Assembly (NCBI RefSeq): GCF_018294505.1
Contig: NC_057801.1
Span: 196,740,716 to 196,804,715 of the forward strand
Source of the DNA: Triticum aestivum
Taxonomy: Eukaryota > Streptophyta > Magnoliopsida > Poales > Poaceae
DNA length: 64,000 bases
Reading direction: 5' to 3'
Both the position numbers and the translations under genes were made by a program. This document shows positions 1-10,161 of this stretch, in pieces. How positions within the stretch are numbered: position 1 is the first letter of the stretch; each line of letters starts with the position of its first letter. The notes below the pieces were generated by a model. That model worked only from the letters and a program-made list of their open reading frames with translations. It searched no databases and had not been told where the DNA came from.

Positions 1-563
1 CCCCACGCCGCTGCCCCATCTCGACCCCGCCCCGTCCACACCACCGTCGACCCGCCTCCCTCGACGCCACGGCGCCGCAGGACCTAGACTAGACGCCCAA
101 GGTACGACCACCTCCTCCTTACTTCTCCATTCCGCAAGTCCATAGCCTCCTCTCACGTGCTTGCTTCCTTCTCCATTCCACTGATTTTGGTCAGTGTGTG
201 TATGCTTATTGATGGCAAATAACAAAGTTGAATCATATTAGTTTTAGATTCGTTGAAATATTAAGTCCTTAGTTGAAAGGTTGCAATGAGAAGTTTGCAT
301 TGTCCATTTGTGCCATTTTCTGCTTCTAATTTTGTTGGTTCTTCTAGCAAGCATATTCCATTGATCCTGATTGAATTCCCTTACCATTTTGTCTATCTGT
401 GGTTCTTTACTTCGGTGATGTAATCATTTTAAAGTTTGACCTAGATACTATAATTAATAAACAGTTGTGAATAGTATATATCGAGAGGACTCCACTATGC
501 AACCTTTGACATGCTCATCACATACTGTTATTTATAGTGAACCTTCTTTACTTGTATTTACAG
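1..563. other. Non-coding; GC-rich leader-like start
   Basis: No supported coding region. Bases 1-101 are C-rich and stop at a GT donor-like site (CCCAAG|GTACG), followed by AT-rich intron-like DNA. That would fit the 5' untranslated exon and first intron of a grass gene, but no start codon or reading frame supports it. The segment lies directly upstream of two recognisable CNNM exons, so it may belong to the same fragment; this is inference. Confidence 0.35.
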
Positions 564-811
564 GGAAACAATTGGTACAATTCTTGCCCGGGGCCACAGC
601 CGTGTACCTGTGTATTCAGGAAACCCTAGAAATGTTATAGGTCTCCTGTTGGTAGGTAAAAATTATGCCATGGAGAATTACTCGATGATCTTTCTTTATG
701 TACTTTACTAACTTAGAACCATTTAAATATTATTTAGGTCAAAAGTCTTCTGACAGTTCGTGCTGAAATAGAGACGCCAGTTAGTGCTGTTTCCATTAGG
801 AGGATTCCAAG
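564..811 (+). pseudogene. Two-exon fragment of a CNNM/DUF21-CBS family transporter gene
   Basis: Two consecutive coding exons with good splice sites are visible. The first (564-651) follows an ACAG acceptor and precedes a GTAGGT donor, and encodes GTILARGHSRVPVYSG followed by NPRNVIGLLL. The second (738-811) follows TTTAG and precedes GTATAT, and encodes VKSLLTVRAEIETPVS followed by a conserved arginine-rich end. The frames join in phase. This matches the start of the CBS-pair region of plant DUF21/CNNM membrane proteins, thought to act in divalent-cation transport. Neither the preceding DUF21 membrane domain nor the following exons are found, so only about 54 codons remain. The retained intron shows the piece came from genomic DNA and not from an mRNA. 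It may be a fragment captured by the neighbouring CACTA element or the remnant of a host gene that runs off the left edge. Confidence 0.72.
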
Positions 812-2150
812 GTATATACCCCAATTCTATTTAAATATAAATTGGAAAAATCTCTTTCAAAATTTGGTACAATTGCTTGAATTTTTGGAGTACACGAATT
901 ATGGGCTAGTGATGATCATATGCACTAGTTACTAGTAGATGCTTCTCGAGCCAATTTGAGCAGCAGAGCACTAGCACCAAGCTCTGGGTTTTGTTCGGTA
1001 CACTCTGAGATGTAGATGCCTGAAAGATAAACATGTTGTTTGTCTACAAAAAAAACTTAATTACTATTATGGGCTAGTGATGATCATATGCACTAGTTAC
1101 TAGTAGATTCTTTTTTATCCTCAGATTGGCGTCTAGTGTTCATAGAAATATATGATTATCTTTGTTGTATAAACTGACTGGCTGCCAAGTTACAACTTAC
1201 TGGTGAAAGTTCATTTTTTTTATCAGTGGCATATGAGTGGCAGAAAAGTGGCTAGCCTCGTCTGCATATATGAGCATATAGATCAACAAAAAATAAACCC
1301 ATTCGGCAAGAACATTTATGCACCTATTTACTAGAAGAATGAATAAATGAATGTCAGGGCTAGAGATCATTACTGTTTGTTATCCAGGAAATACAAAAGT
1401 TTGGATTGTTGAATGCATTCTGAATTCTAGCTATACAAAAGTTTTTTCCTTCTGAAATGTGTTTTTCTTCTTCTTCCTGTTTTGAGTAGTTTGCGTAAGT
1501 TTTCTGAAATGATGATGTATTTTTCTTAATTCAGCGAACCGTGAGATGGACTTAGAAGAAGAAACTGTCTCCTGATTGCAGTTGATTAATTAGTATATAT
1601 GTTGTAGACTTGTAGCATACCTACCTCTATATGGTTTTATATTTCAACTTGATTTCTTAATATTCCAAACCACACGCGAAGTCCTTTCTTACAAGAAGAA
1701 GTTTCTCTTCATAACAGTGAACAAAACTACTGTCAATCAGCTCAGTTCTAGTGCTGTTGGATTTTTTTTAATTGGCTTCTTGCAGTTTTGAAAATTCAGT
1801 TTATTCGGTTACTGAAAATTCAGTTAATTCAGTTAGGCACACAAATTTCAGAACTTTTGTGTGCCCTAGTACTTGGTGTTTGTAGAAAACCAGGAGTGTC
1901 AATGGGACTAGAATTCACTTGTTCTTATATGGGTTTGTAAAACTTGTTCATGTACTGAACTACTAATGCCTTGTGATGCTCTGAATTACTTGTGATGCCT
2001 CTGAATTACTTGTGATCACATTGAGAAAGACTTGTAAAGATGATGATCATCTTTAACAGAAAACAATTTGTGATGATTTTGCTAGTTTGCTGGGTTTTGT
2101 CTCCGACCATCGTGTCGTGATGATTTTGCAGGTACCCCGAGAGGCCCTTG
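812..2150. other. AT-rich non-coding stretch, no gene seen
   Basis: No ORF with recognisable similarity. The next exons expected for the CNNM fragment are not found. The segment contains a 43-bp direct repeat and otherwise looks like intron or intergenic DNA. The boundary with the CACTA element could not be located; typical CACTA internal sequence begins around 2100-2150. Confidence 0.5.
898..1108. repeat. 43-bp direct repeat, 168 bp apart
   Basis: The segment at 898-940 (beginning ATTATGGGCTAGTGATGATC) recurs at 1066-1108 without a visible mismatch. Identity this high in otherwise unrelated flanks suggests a recent local duplication or a footprint of double-strand break repair. Confidence 0.85.
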
Positions 2151-2151
2151 A

Positions 2152-2285
2152 GTTTGCCGGAATGTCGATTAACTTCCGTTCCGGCAAATTCGGGTACTCC
2201 ATATGTCCTACTTTCAGCAAAGGTCATGCTGAAATTTTCCGTGAATTTTAGCATGACTTTGCTAAAAATAGGACATATGGGGTAC
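2152..2285. repeat. Two adjacent hairpins upstream of the CACTA-1 gene
   Basis: The small hairpin has arms around TTTGCCGGAA (about 2152-2161) and TTCCGGCAAA (about 2177-2188). The large one spans 2194-2285: the left arm begins GTACTCCATATGTCCTA and the right arm ends TAGGACATATGGGGTAC, with about 40 paired bases per arm, few mismatches and a very short loop near 2240. Transcribed RNA would fold into a long stem. A regulatory or small-RNA role is inference. Confidence 0.8.
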
Positions 2286-2370
2286 TTGTGACTAATGCAT
2301 AGGCCGGGGTATCTTAGTAGTTAATTAAGTAGGATCAAGTGCCCCGGCGTACTTGTGACTAATGCATGGC

Positions 2371-2515
2371 TTTTAGGGTGCCTCGGTGTCGATAAAAACC
2401 GAAATGATGAAAAGTTAGGCTTTTAGGGTGCCTTGGCGTCGAAAAACCCTCAATGATAAAAGCTTAGATTTTAGGATGCCTCGGTGTCGACAAACCCTAA
2501 ATGATGAGACCATGA
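2371..2515. repeat. Three tandem ~48-bp repeats before the CACTA-1 gene
   Basis: Three diverged copies each contain TTTTAGGGTGCCTCGGTGTCGA or a close variant followed by an AAACC..AATGAT block. They lie just upstream of the start codon at 2576. A related doublet (GTACTTGTGACTAATGCAT) occurs at about 2283 and 2350. These may be promoter or leader repeats. Confidence 0.75.
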
Positions 2516-2575
2516 TCTTGTTCCTTGACAATAACCAACTTTTTGACCAAACTTTGTTTCTATTTAGAGAGAAAC

Positions 2576-5500
2576 ATGGCCCACAATGATGAGGCCGGGG
2601 GTTCGGGCGGCAAGGCATTCTGGGAGCTGTCCCAGGAGATGGAGGAACAACCTCACTTGTATGAGGCCGCCGCCTTCCCCACCGATCCTGAGACCACGGA
2701 TGGTGCCGCCGAGGATGACCACACTGATGCCACCACTGATGGTGCCGCCGAGGATGCCACCACTGATGATGGCGGCGCACGCACAGATAGCAGCCAGCCG
2801 AAGAGGCAACGGAAGGACCGGCGCCCGATCGTGCTCCGCACCCTCAAGGAGGAAGTTACTGAAGTGGACTCCAATGGGAATCCAACGGCGCCCGAACGAA
2901 TAGTCAAGGGGTACTCGCTTCAGCTCGGGTGCATTGTCCGGAGCACCGTCTCGATCAACACCGAGAACCTGAGGCATCCTGACCGAGGGAATTTGCGCCA
3001 CCTCCTCTTCACGAAGCTGCACGAACGATACAAGTTCCCCGCTGAATTCGAAAACACAAGCCTCAAAGGGAATAAAGTGAACAATGCTGCCCTCACGAAG
3101 ATGAGCAAGGCCCTGTCTACTTGGAAAAGCAATGTGAAGAGAATGATCGAGAAAGGTGAGAGTTATGAGAAGATCAAGGAGAAAAATCCTTCGATCACCG
3201 AAGATGACTACAATGACTTCAAGATCAATTGCTCGAGCACCGCAAGCTCCCAATCAAGTGAGTGGGGGAAACAAATGCGGGAGCTGAACATAGGGGAACA
3301 CACACTCGGTCCTGGCGGTTACAGAGTGGCGGAGCCTATATGGGACAAGGAGGAGGCGGACCGTGCCGAGCAAGGCCTACCGCCCCTGATCGATAAATAC
3401 GGTGACAAGCAGACCAGGAACTTTGTCAGGGCCCGGTACAAGAAGGACCCGAAAACAAAGGAGCTTACCACGGATCCGAAGACCAGGCGGCTTGAGCTTG
3501 TTCTGGTAAGGAATACACCCCCGCGTAATTAGCTCCATATGGTTGCATTCTAATTAATGAAGCCGAATTTCTAAATGGTTCACATTCCTTCCGCAGGCGA
3601 CTGAAAGCAGTAGCGCGGGGTCGACTAAGAGCAACCCTTGGGACACCACTCTAAATAGGGGGTTGAATATAATGAAGAACAAGGATAAGCTCAGTAAGCC
3701 GACGTCAGCTGGTCGTGTGGCCGGCAAAGGCTTGTCGCCAAAATGGGGGTCATACTATACCGCTGGTGTGCGGAAGGAGAAAAAGACCAGCTCGGAAAGC
3801 CAGGCGCGAGAGGTTCAAGAACTCAAGGCACAGGTGGCGCGGATTCCGGAGATTGTCCAAGAGCAAGTGGAACAACGACTCGGAGCGACGATCACCGCCC
3901 TTGTGCCTACCTTGATCTCGGGGTTGAGTGCGTGGATTGCAGGCGGCCAACAGGGGCCGCCCCCGATTCCTAGCTTCACGGCCAGCAACTCGCATAATGC
4001 GATGGCGGGGCCATTGGTGCCTCCGGCGGAGGCGGCATTGGTGTCTCCGACGCCGGCATGGGAGCTTAATGCACCCGGGTGTACGCCGGCCGGCACCTCT
4101 TCAGCAAGCAGCCGCTCCGTCAACTGCACGCCCGCCGTTGGCGGTGCCTCGACATTAGCCGAGCTCGACGCCACCATCACGGTAACTAATTAAGCCTCTC
4201 TCGGCCGAGGACTTCATCTCCTTGCCTTTGACTGGGCATCCCTGACGCCCTACATGTTTTCGCAGGGCGCCGCCGACGTTCCGTGCACTCTCCTCCACTT
4301 CGTGAACAACGAGTTGGTCGATGTCGCCAAGGGCAAAATCGTTCAACCGGGCAACCCCTTGTTCCACGGTACCCAGATGCCACCCAACTTGTTTAGGGTT
4401 CAACTGGTTCGGGTGCTGCCAGGCTGCGACGACTTGTTACCTCCGATTCGACCCGTCGGGGCCGACGATGATGACGTGATGACCCTCAGCGCCTGCCTGA
4501 GCTGGCCCCTGCTTTGGCCGAAGAGCCAGATTCGTTTGGGGGCGGGGGACACCACCCCAAAGACAACACCGCCAGTCGTGCCGGCGCCAAGTCGGCCCCA
4601 TGGCAAGACCGCCGTAACGGTGCCGGACATCCCTATGGCACAGGATCAGAACAACAATGACGACGACGATGATACATTTGGCAACGTCGATCAGTACTTT
4701 GCCGAGCATGGGTACGATGGCGACTTCATGGGGCCTCTTTCTCAAGAACCAAACCCAACAAAAGACGTGTGCGATCTAGCTCGTACCGCGGAGAAGCCAA
4801 GTTGCAGCAGGCGCCGTCTGGCGTTCAGCTCTCAGGAGACGCCTCCAGCTGCCGACTTCACCGAGCCTCACATAGGCGAGGTGCGAAATATTATCAGCCC
4901 CAACACACTCAAGAAGGCGGTCTGTGAGCAGAACTCGGTCCCATTACAGGAGAAGAAGAAGGCACGCAAAAGAAAGACTAAGAAGGGTGCGAGCCAGCCG
5001 GCACCGAGTACGATCCGTGCTCAGGACAGGCCACCTTCACCGCAGGATATCTCGAGGAGGGTGCATGTGGCGGGTAGGGCGATGCTACCGACAAATATGC
5101 TCAATGCTGCAACCGGTGCTATGCGGAGTCTGCATGACAGTGTTCTTGCTTTGGAGAAGCGGCGTCTCAGGGAGAAGGATGTGGCATACCCGGTTTTCGT
5201 GGCCAAGGTGCCAGAGGGCAAGGGCTTTGTGGATAACTCCATCGGGCGTACGATCGTCCTGCGTTTTGATGACATCCACGCTATGTTGAACCTTCATCCG
5301 CTGCACTACACCTTCGTTCGGCTATTTTCGCTGAGTATGGAGATGCGGATCATTCGCGACAAGACCCCGGACATCGTGATAGTCGACCCCTTCTACATGC
5401 GTGCCAAGATCTTGGGCAGCGCTGGGGACCGGCAAGTCGTGAGTTCTTACCTCGAAGGCATCATTCTGGCAAACCAAGATAAGGATAACTTCCTCGTGCC

Positions 5501-6154
5501 TTACTTTCCCGAGTAAGTCCTCCCCTCAACCGGCCCATAACATATGAATTCTTACTTTTCGATCGTTTTTCTTTTAACATTCCGTGTTTTCTGCAGTGAC
5601 ACACGTTGCACGCTCATCCTCCTAAGCCCCAAATATTCCATGGCCACGTATTTCGACCCGGACCGTCAGTCGAACGTAGATACACAAATGTCAAGAAGGT
5701 TCTTGATGATGTTCTCCCCGGCTACGCCCAATCTGGAGGCACCTTCACCAGGCCTATTCGTAAGTACGGCAAGCACGTGTTCTCCCACAATACGACGTTC
5801 TGCTGCGTCAAGCAGCCGCCTGGCGGTCAGAAGGGTGCCTACTACGCCATCCATCACATGCGGGCGATCGTACGGGACCATCATCAACTTCTGCTACCGA
5901 GTAAACTCAAAGATTGGGCCGCGAGCGTGTCGGCAATCCAGGATGCGGACCTCCGACAAGAATTCTTTCGCATCCAGTCGGAGTTTGCGGAAATCATCCA
6001 TCAAGATGTCCTTCGTACCTCGGGGCAGTTCTACCTCAGAAATCAACCGTCCAACAGTGACATCGACACAATGCTACAAATGCAGGATGACAACGCCCGT
6101 TCTTTCATGACTCCCACGATAGACGGCGGCTTCATCCATGCTCCGGTCCCTTGA
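2576..6154 (+). pseudogene. CACTA accessory protein (ORF2 type) with Ulp1-like C-terminus, frameshifted
   Basis: A four-exon gene can be reconstructed in phase: 2576-3505, 3597-4181, 4266-5512 and 5597-6154, with GTAAGG, GTAACT and GTAAGT donors and GCAG acceptors. The start chosen is ATG 2576 (MAHNDEAGGSGG), after the repeat-rich leader. Exon 1 has an acidic low-complexity N-terminus, a basic patch (PKRQRKDRR) and a conserved domain typical of plant transposon proteins. Exon 2 has a coiled-coil-like stretch (EVQELKAQVARIPEIVQEQV). Exons 3-4 encode the fold resembling Ulp1/C48 peptidases (RTIVLRFDDIHAMLNLHP, then SPKYSMATYFD). A one-base deletion near 5683 shifts the frame, and the rest (from VKKVLDDVLPGY to the stop at 6154) reads in another frame. 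The position where the catalytic His is expected reads RCTL, and no Cys-Gly nucleophile is seen, so protease activity is doubtful. Its role in CACTA biology is unclear; it is not the transposase. Confidence 0.78.
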
Positions 6155-6375
6155 GTCGAGTTGTCTAGTTCTAAAACATCGATTGGCTCATGTTGTAATT
6201 AAACTTTAATGAACTTGTAGTATGTCTCTTAGGTTTCGAGAGTCGTTCAACTTAGATGTAATCGATGCTATTAATGTCTTCCTTTTCTCTTCCGATCGTT
6301 CTGTTGCATAATTATATATTGCTTATGTATTGTCTGTGAATTGGTACTAACGTTTTGTTTGGCTAGTGCATAGCG

Positions 6376-6630
6376 ATGCCGACGTATGTCGTGTACAAGG
6401 GTAAGGTTCCCGGAGTCTACGATGACTGGGAGGAGTGTCGGAGACAGGTTCACCGATTCAGCGGTAACAGTTACAAAGGGTACACCACTAGGGCCGAGGC
6501 CGAATCTAGATACGCCCGCTATCTAGCGGGAGAGGGGAGGGAGCGTTGGAGGAACCGGATGAAGACGAGTTTCATCGCGATGATGCTCATCGTGATGACC
6601 GCAGCTCTCTTCTATGTGATGGTAGTTTAG
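6376..6630 (+). CDS. Small RNase H1 N-terminal (Cauli_VI-type) domain protein with C-terminal membrane tail
   Basis: An intact 84-codon ORF. Residues 4-50 match the RNase H1 N-terminal / caulimovirus VI-type nucleic-acid-binding fold: YVVYKGKVPGVYDDW, then EECRRQVHRFSG, then YKGYTTRAEAE, including the conserved Tyr, Gly, Trp, Cys and Lys-Gly positions. In RNase H1 this domain binds RNA/DNA hybrids and double-stranded RNA. Residues 63-84 (from TSFIAMMLIVMTAALFY) form a strongly hydrophobic helix after a basic segment (RERWRNRMK), which suggests a tail-anchored protein. There is no catalytic RNase H domain. It lies between the ORF2-type gene and the CACTA subterminal repeats on the same strand, so it is most likely a CACTA cargo or helper gene. 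Its reading frame is undamaged although the neighbouring gene is frameshifted. Confidence 0.72.
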   Translation: MPTYVVYKGKVPGVYDDWEECRRQVHRFSGNSYKGYTTRAEAESRYARYLAGEGRERWRNRMKTSFIAMMLIVMTAALFYVMVV

Positions 6631-6906
6631 ATGATCGATATCGACTTGTAATGTGAAGACAAACTCGCTACTCGTGGTCTCGAGACTTGTAATATAATGT
6701 TCTATCTTTGTTCGGTCTTTTTAATTCGGAGACTAATATGATGAATTGTATTCGGAGACTAATATGATGAATTGTATTCAAATACTAATCTTCTATTGTA
6801 TTCGATGAATCTGTTGTTGATGTGTGCTGTCTATATTTTGTCAAACTATACATTTTGTAACCTGTGCAAAAAACAGAAAATAAAAAGATAAAAAAAACCT
6901 AATATT

Positions 6907-7267
6907 CATACTAATGGCGCATCACAGGACAGTGCGCCATTAGTATGACAGTGCATACTAATGGCGCATCACTGGGTAGTGCGCCATTAGTATGCTGCGG
7001 TTACTAATGGCGCATCCAGTGGTGGTGCGCCATTAGTATGCCAAAGCACCTGGGTATACATGGCCCCTGGGAGGCATACTAATGGCTCACGCTGGCCTAT
7101 ACTAATGGCGCACCCGCGGTGCGCCATTAGTATACCAGATACTAATGGCGCACCAGGTGGTGCGCCATTAGTAAAAATTACTAATGGCGTGCTGTTAATG
7201 GCGCACCACAGATGCGCCATTAATGGCCATATTAGGTGCGCCATTAGTAGGGGTTTTTCTAGTAGTG
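6907..7267. repeat. CACTA-1 subterminal palindrome array and right TIR
   Basis: At least eight copies of a unit around ACTAATGGCGCA and its complement TGCGCCATTAGT alternate in opposite orientations, forming stacked potential hairpins (for example 6909-6946, 6958-6992, 7003-7040, 7098-7135, 7139-7172). Such arrays are transposase-binding regions in CACTA elements. The terminus GGGGTTTTTCTAGTAGTG occupies 7250-7267. Confidence 0.92.
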
Positions 7268-7722
7268 CAGGTGGCCCGGCAAGGGTCTTGCCGTGGCGCA
7301 CAGGCGTCCCCGGCAAGGATCTTGCCGGGGGTCTTGTGGGTTCCTTCGGCGAGGATGGTTGCCTTCCTATCCTCATTTGATCTTGTCTATTCTTTGTCTT
7401 CACAAAGATTTGGATGCCACCACAGAGGTGCCTCCCGAGCCTTGTCCCAATGTGTTTGTTGAGCGTTGGTGGGCTCAAGAGTGTCTCACTTCGGCTGGCG
7501 TGGGCGAGACGCCCCGACAAGGGTCCTTGCTAGGGAAACTTGCTACGCCTATCTGATCTTTGTGGCCTTGGTCCTTGTAGTTGCTCTGTTTGCCTTGTGG
7601 CTTCGGCTTCTCTCCGGCTTCCCTTTCCTGCCCTATTTATGCGTGGCCGTGGCGGGAGGTTCTGACTGCCCGTGCACAAGTAAAGGGGTCAAAAGTAGAG
7701 CCCCTACTTTCGTACACCGACG
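7268..7722 (-). repeat. Gypsy-C 3' LTR, partial
   Basis: The edge at 7722 aligns with the Gypsy-B LTR edge (GTCGGTGTAC against TGTTGGTGTACT; the first T of the usual TG is mutated here). On the minus strand a TATA-like CATAAATAGGG is at about 7631-7641. The sequence then runs into CACTA-1, so roughly half of the LTR is off-window. Confidence 0.75.
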
Positions 7723-8217
7723 GGAGCCCCCAGGCCTGGGCCACACATAAGCGCAACACGTTGTTGGGCCAGGCCCAGAACGGTGCGCGGGCAGTTGGGG
7801 CGGATTTTTACCGTGGCCACTGTTCCGTCCGCTGCGCTTCCCCACGACTCGCGTTGAACGCGCGACGTGGGGGTCGTGCACGCGCATGACGGAAGCATGC
7901 TGGCATCACCTTGTGGTGGAAAGTAAAGAGGCGGCTTGCGTGTCTCTTCAAGACCGCATGGCCGCCTCCCATTTACTGCCCTCACACGGGAACCGTCGTT
8001 CCACGCATCCCACTGCGCCCGCCCCTTGCGCCACGTTCGCTGCATGCATAACGAAGCGCGAATGACAGGCACACGGGACGTGGGTAGTTGCGCACATGCG
8101 GGTCGATTCCCACGCGCCTTCAATGGAGCGGGGATGGCGGTCAACTGCCCCGCTTGCTGTCACTTCAAGAAGCCGAATTAGCCAAGAGGGGGCGGCCGAG
8201 CCTCGCCCCCACCCCTT

Positions 8218-8223
8218 TATAAA
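8218..8223 (+). promoter_or_regulatory. TATA box of the antisense B3 gene (Gypsy-C copy)
   Basis: CCCTTTATAAAGAGGGG places a TATAAA on the plus strand about 100 bp upstream of the B3 coding region, in a GC-rich context with a C/T-rich leader after it. The equivalent position in Gypsy-B (about 11878-11888) reads CTCCTTTAAGAAGAG, so the TATA is degraded there. Confidence 0.6.
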
Positions 8224-8315
8224 GAGGGGAGCGGGAGGAAGGGTGCCCCTCAGCCTTTAGCCATCAGCCTCTCCCCATTCCTGCTTCCTTTCTTCTTCTG
8301 CCAAGGCGAGGGGGC

Positions 8316-8950
8316 ATGGCGATGCTTCATCGGTGGCGGCGAGGGTTTCGGCCAGACAGCGCATCGCTCCTCCCCAAGATCTCGTAGCGGTGGAGCCGAC
8401 CGCTAGAGGAATGGGGAGGGGGCGAGGTCGAGGCCGTCGTGGTGCCCGAGGGACAGGAGGACGGGGCGGCAGATCAGCCTCGCCTCCTCCAGCAGCCCCT
8501 CCTCCGATGGAGGGCCACGCCGGGGACAACCCTTGCGAATTCTTCGTCAGGCTGCGCCATCCACCGCGCCGTCGCCTTCGCCTCCCGATTCCATTTGCGC
8601 GGGAGATGGAACTGGATCCGCCGCAGGCGCTACGGCTGCACATGAGGGGTTGTGGGAACAGCGACACATGGGCCGACGTTGAGTTCCCCGCCCCTCATGT
8701 CATGTATCTTCACCGAGGGTGGAAGACCTTCGCTCGCCTCCACAGCTTGATGGATGGGCTCGCTCTCCATTTCAAACTAATCGAGAGCGGCCTCCTCTCC
8801 GTCAAGATCTTCGAGCACTTCGGGACCCGTGTGAGGTGCTGCGTGGAGAACTCCTCCGATGATGAAGATCCCTCCTCAAGCGAGAGTCGCGAGGAAGACA
8901 ATGACAACGACGACGAGGGCAGCGGGCGGCAGGATGACGGGTCGGACTAA
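8316..8950 (+). pseudogene. B3-domain RG-rich protein on the antisense strand of Gypsy-C (start lost)
   Basis: The open frame 8333-8950 encodes an N-terminal RG-rich tract (GMGRGRGRGRRGARG), a Pro-rich spacer, a B3-like domain and a Ser/Asp/Glu-rich acidic tail. The B3 signature is readable: FFVRL, RLRLPIPFA, then RLHMRGCG, VMYLHRGWKTFARLHSL, LHFKL and LSVKIF, which follow the strand order of plant B3 DNA-binding domains. The ATG that should open the frame is out of frame here (ATG 8316 gives only a short peptide), so this copy probably needs an internal ATG at the RG tract. It lies opposite to gag-pol, between pol and the 3' LTR, with its own TATA box and a T-rich downstream region. The Gypsy-B copy at 11967-12617 is its intact relative. 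Confidence 0.7.
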
Positions 8951-10161
8951 GTGTCGGGCACCGCTCCGGGCGGCACCGGCGACCCCATCATCCGTGTCGC
9001 TGGCTCCTTGAACTTCTCGGGGTCGTCTCCTTGGGCGGCTGCCGTAGGAAGGCTGCGGAAGAGGAAGAGAGTGGGCGGCAAAGCCGTCAAGTCGGAGTAT
9101 GCGGGCACCGACGCCTTTGTCGCGTGTTGCCGTCCTATTGCCTCGTCTTTGAGCTCTGCCTCTGGCGCCGCCATCACCATCCAGCCCTTGGACGGCCACC
9201 GAGATGTTCTCTGGGTGTCTTCAGCCACTCGTAGCTCACCTAGGCGCCCCTTTTGCCCTTATGCTTTCTTGTTGCATTTCCTGAGGAGAGGGACAAGAAA
9301 GGGATTACGGGCACCTTATATCTTTTTAGTCTTGTAAGCCTTCAGGCCTTTGTTAGCTTTAGAACTTGTAATCCCCTTGTTCATGTTTTTCATTTCGTAT
9401 GAACTGTACCTGTACGGGATGTTTTTTAATGAAAAAGGGATGATTGCAGGGATTTTCGTTCACGGGAGAAACCCGCGACAAGGGGTGAATCCTTGTTATC
9501 TTTAAGATAAACGTTTTTTCACCCGGTAACAGGCCTTGCCGTCTCCCCACCTTGCTCGACCTTTCTCATGCTCTTGGCGGAGGCAGGGATGGGGTGGGCT
9601 TAGGCTCTTCGTTCTCCTTCTTTGCTACCGCGGCTACGACCAAATTCGGGCCCAGGGGATAATCCTTGGGTGCCGAAAAGGGGGGGCACGACAGCTTAGA
9701 GATAGAGCAGGGTTTCACGTATCCCAGTCCATAACGAAATGCATGATAGAGGATAAAGGACTTATCTGGATCTGTAGCCCCCAGGGATCTTGACTTGTCG
9801 TGGAGGGATCCTTGTTCTTGCAGACCCGGCAACTCTGGCTTGCCGGGGCCCGGGCGCTGGTCCGTTCCCTTTCTTCCAAAACAGCTCAGCAAGAATACTT
9901 ACGTGCCCTGCGAACCAAAGAAGACAGAGAGGAACAGAGAGACGCGCACTCGCCCTCTAAGCTAGGGCTTAGCCGCCGCTAAGCACTATCAACCCTAACC
10001 AAGGAAGAGACTCAACCTAGCATGCATGCTATAACTTAGGGTGCTAGCGCTTCGTTTATTTATGCTTAGGGTCTGCACATGGCTTTGTACAAAGGGTTAC
10101 ATGCCTTGCCGGCAAGGCTTGTACAAAAGGGTGGCTTGCTGGGGGGCCCGGCGGCCGCGCC
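8951..10161. other. Spacer between B3 gene and pol end in Gypsy-C
   Basis: No gene seen. It starts with a GC-rich stretch conserved with 12618-12980 of Gypsy-B, followed by a T-rich segment with AATGAAAAA at about 9427, which could serve as the 3' end of the B3 transcript. From about 9536 there are scattered CTTGCCGG/CCGGCAAG inverted motifs characteristic of this family. Confidence 0.6.

Larger units (their letters stand above)
2100..7267 (+). mobile_element. CACTA-1: right part of a CACTA (En/Spm) DNA transposon
   Basis: The right terminus is clear. The element ends at 7267 with GGGGTTTTTCTAGTAGTG, whose complement starts CACTACTAGAAAAACCCC, preceded by a dense array of subterminal palindromes. 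Internally it carries a four-exon accessory gene and a small RNase H1 N-domain ORF, both on the plus strand toward this end, as in wheat CACTA families. No left TIR is seen in the window, so the left end lies off the edge or has been lost. No TNP2-type transposase is visible in the 2.5 kb upstream of the accessory gene. The three bases after the terminus are CAG; the matching TSD cannot be checked. The sequence to the right looks like gypsy LTR, so the element probably inserted into the LTR of Gypsy-C. Confidence 0.85.

Noticed and set aside
1535..1576. Possible terminal exon (ANREMDLEEETVS then stop) after a TTCAG acceptor
   Set aside because: Phase does not fit the CNNM exons, the segment is too short, and no family is recognised.
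2006..2254. 82-codon minus-strand ORF over the hairpins
   Set aside because: It arises from the inverted repeats and has no recognisable domain.
2194..2285. Possible MITE
   Set aside because: Hairpin fits, but no TSD or known MITE termini are visible and it lies in conserved CACTA sequence.
7060..7556. Overlapping ORFs in the CACTA subterminal array and Gypsy-C LTR
   Set aside because: Translations of palindromic repeats and LTR; several cross the element boundary at 7267.
7704..8144. 146-codon minus-strand ORF
   Set aside because: Lies in the GC-rich leader of the antisense B3 gene; no motif.
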